Source: Spartobacteria bacterium (GTDB lineage Bacteria; Verrucomicrobiota; Verrucomicrobiia; Chthoniobacterales; Chthoniobacteraceae). Taken from it: a stretch of 6,988 bases of DNA. Below the pieces are notes generated by a model that saw only the letters and a list, made by a program, of their open reading frames with translations, did not search any database and was not told the DNA's origin. The stretch is taken from assembly GCA_025355595.1 (NCBI GenBank), contig JANXZI010000476.1:1-6988 (forward strand), given 5' to 3'. The translations under genes and the position numbers were made by a program. Positions 5,638 to 6,988 of this stretch are shown piece after piece. The stretch's first letter is position 1, and every line of letters begins with the position of its first letter.

Positions 5638-6798
5638 ATGAAAGACAGGATCTCCGAAAATCCCGACCCGTTCCGCGAAGCGCGCAGGGATGCTGGCGTC
5701 CTGCCGTGCGAATTTCAGGGCGACACGATCCCGATGATCCTGCGCCATGCGGATGTGCGCGAGGCGGCGAAGGACTGGAAGAAGTTCAGCTCGGATGCAC
5801 CGTTCCGCGTGCCGATTCCGTCGGAGGAGAAAGTGCGCTCCATGCGCCAACTCCCCGTGGAGATCGATCCGCCGGAGCACACGGAGTACCGCGAAATCGT
5901 GGAGCCGTTTTTTGCGCGCGCGAAAATTCCGGAGGTCATCGCGGGCATTGAGCGCATCATCGAGACGCTGCTCACGGATGCGCTCGGCCGGGAGGCTGTC
6001 GAGGTGGTGAATGAATTCGCGCTGCCGATCCAGTCGCGCGCGCTCACGCATCTGCTGAATGTGCCGGAGGATGAGGGCGAAATCTGGATCGGCTGGGGCA
6101 TCCACGTCTTCCGCGTGAAGGACGGCGAACTCGGCCAGGAAAAGGGCGCGGCACTTGAGGTGTATCTGCGGAGGAAATTCGAGGAGGTGCGCGCAAATCC
6201 CGGCGACGATTTTTTCAGCGCGCTCACCCGCGCGACCTTTCGCGGGCGTCCCCTCACGCACGACGAGCGGATGGGCTTTGCCAATCTCACCTTCGCCGGC
6301 GGGCGCGACACGATCATCAACTCGATCACCGGCGTCATCGGCTACCTTGCGCGGAATCCCGCGGCGCTCGAATTTCTGCGCGCCGATCCGAAGCGCGTCA
6401 CCGGCGCGAGCGAGGAATTTTTCCGCGCCATCACGCCGCTCACGCACATCGGCCGCGTGTGCCCGGTGGACACGGACGTGCATGGCGTGCCCGTGAAGGC
6501 CGGCGAGCGCGCGTCGCTCTGCTGGGCGTCGGCGAACCACGACGAGACCGTCTTCGCCGCGCCGGAGGAAGTCCGCCTCGCCCGCAAGCCGAACCCGCAT
6601 GTCGCATTCGGCTTTGGCACGCACCTCTGCCTCGGCGCGCCACACGCGCGGCTCATCGTCCGCAGCCTGCTGAAGGGCCTCTGCGAGCGCGTGGAAAAAA
6701 TCACGCTGCTCGATGCGACCGAGCATGTGGAGCACGAGGCGCGGTACGACCGCGCGGTCGCCTACGACTCGCTGCGTGTGAGATTTTCCGCGCGCTGA
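5638..6798 (+). CDS. Cytochrome P450, soluble bacterial type
   Basis: The 386-residue product is a heme-thiolate monooxygenase without an N-terminal membrane anchor. IDPPEHTEYR (76-85) is the usual C-helix region. AGGRDT (220-225) is the oxygen-activating I-helix with the acid-Thr pair. EEFFR (259-263) holds the K-helix ExxR. FGFGTHLCLGAPHAR (324-338) is the heme loop with axial Cys331. All catalytic residues are present, so it looks functional. The motif usually written ANRD reads ANHD (299-302). Such enzymes need electrons from a ferredoxin and reductase; neither is encoded nearby in the window. The substrate is unknown; oxidation of a terpene, fatty acid or xenobiotic is equally possible. 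I chose the ATG at 5638; an in-frame TTG at 5626 would add four residues. Neither has a ribosome-binding site. The gene appears monocistronic after the octamer repeat. Confidence 0.95.
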   Translation: MKDRISENPDPFREARRDAGVLPCEFQGDTIPMILRHADVREAAKDWKKFSSDAPFRVPIPSEEKVRSMRQLPVEIDPPEHTEYREIVEPFFARAKIPEVIAGIERIIETLLTDALGREAVEVVNEFALPIQSRALTHLLNVPEDEGEIWIGWGIHVFRVKDGELGQEKGAALEVYLRRKFEEVRANPGDDFFSALTRATFRGRPLTHDERMGFANLTFAGGRDTIINSITGVIGYLARNPAALEFLRADPKRVTGASEEFFRAITPLTHIGRVCPVDTDVHGVPVKAGERASLCWASANHDETVFAAPEEVRLARKPNPHVAFGFGTHLCLGAPHARLIVRSLLKGLCERVEKITLLDATEHVEHEARYDRAVAYDSLRVRFSAR

Positions 6799-6864
6799 AT
6801 CTTCTGCGGCAATCCGCCGGAATCGCGCAACACGCCGCCCTTCATTTTCAATCCGAACTCGGGC

Positions 6865-6890
6865 CGGTCACCCAGATCTTTGGCTGACCG
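6865..6890. terminator. Hairpin after the P450 gene, weak terminator candidate
   Basis: CGGTCA at 6865-6870 pairs with TGACCG at 6885-6890. After one C-C mismatch, CCA (6872-6874) pairs with TGG (6881-6883) around a 6-base loop. It lies 66 bases beyond the P450 stop and before the end of a possible minus-strand gene, where a bidirectional terminator would be expected. Only a short TTTT (6901-6904 region) follows on the + strand, so termination is uncertain. The remaining sequence of the 6799-6939 gap shows nothing I can name. Confidence 0.35.
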
Positions 6891-6939
6891 TCACTGCGAT
6901 TTTCCCGGATGCGCAATTTCAGGAAAAATGGAGCGCCGC

Positions 6940-6988
6940 TCAGTATCCGCCGCGGCCGAGGGTGCCGGTGGGAGCGGCTGTTGCCGTG
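6940..6988 (-). CDS. Possible C-terminus of a minus-strand gene running off the right edge
   Basis: Reading the minus strand inward from the edge, fifteen codons end in TATAAPTGTLGRGGY and then a TGA at 6942-6940. Most third positions are G or C, as in the other genes here, and the Gly-rich ending looks like a natural protein tail. The evidence is thin because only 49 bases are visible. The competing reading is a + strand start at the ATG at 6928, preceded by AGGAAAA, open to the edge, whose product begins MERRSV. Only one of the two is likely to be real. I slightly prefer the minus strand on codon bias. Confidence 0.3.
   Translation of the reverse strand, partial: TATAAPTGTLGRGGY

Noticed and set aside
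5497..6735. 412-codon minus-strand frame opposite the P450.
   Set aside because: It is a shadow of the P450 gene, runs through the octamer repeat, and its product shows no domain, only Arg/Ala/His-rich sequence.

Overview
The window is a GC-rich bacterial chromosomal segment, mostly housekeeping genes on the + strand. The best guess for the source is a member of the Verrucomicrobiota. This rests on the small lipoprotein with a Gly-Tyr-Val...Pro-Pro-Gly-Thr-Glu...Cys-Pro-Tyr tail, the tyrA-aroA-cmk-plsC order, the near absence of Shine-Dalgarno sequences, and gaps filled with 7- and 8-base repeats. It is inference from style and recalled families, not a database match.

Layout. Positions 1-508 (minus) hold the N-terminal part of an ABC-transporter inner-membrane permease of the FbpB/ThiP type, cut by the left edge. 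A 124-base divergent gap follows, with a short dyad. Positions 633-1022 (+) encode a small proline-rich lipoprotein, closed by a strong Rho-independent terminator (1050-1090). Next to the terminator lies an inverted repeat built of heptamers (1091-1162), which ends six bases before the next start codon.

Positions 1169-4655 form a tight operon. tyrA encodes prephenate/arogenate dehydrogenase, aroA EPSP synthase, cmk cytidylate kinase and plsC a 1-acylglycerol-3-phosphate acyltransferase; the spacings are 3, 2 and 14 bases. The first two genes act in the chorismate and tyrosine pathway. The last two supply CDP/dCDP and phosphatidic acid, which meet in CDP-diacylglycerol synthesis. A 44-base gap with four tandem heptamers leads to a secreted alpha/beta hydrolase (4700-5485).

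A 152-base gap with a long octamer-based inverted repeat (5505-5592) separates the hydrolase from a soluble bacterial cytochrome P450 (5638-6798). The last 190 bases hold a short hairpin and probably the extreme C-terminus of a minus-strand gene running off the right edge.

No mobile element, CRISPR array, tRNA or rRNA is visible, and no clearly new multi-gene system. The most interesting items are the three different period-7/8 repeats in three successive gaps, the lipoprotein's conserved-looking tail, and the orphan P450. No stretch longer than 300 bases lacks a gene.
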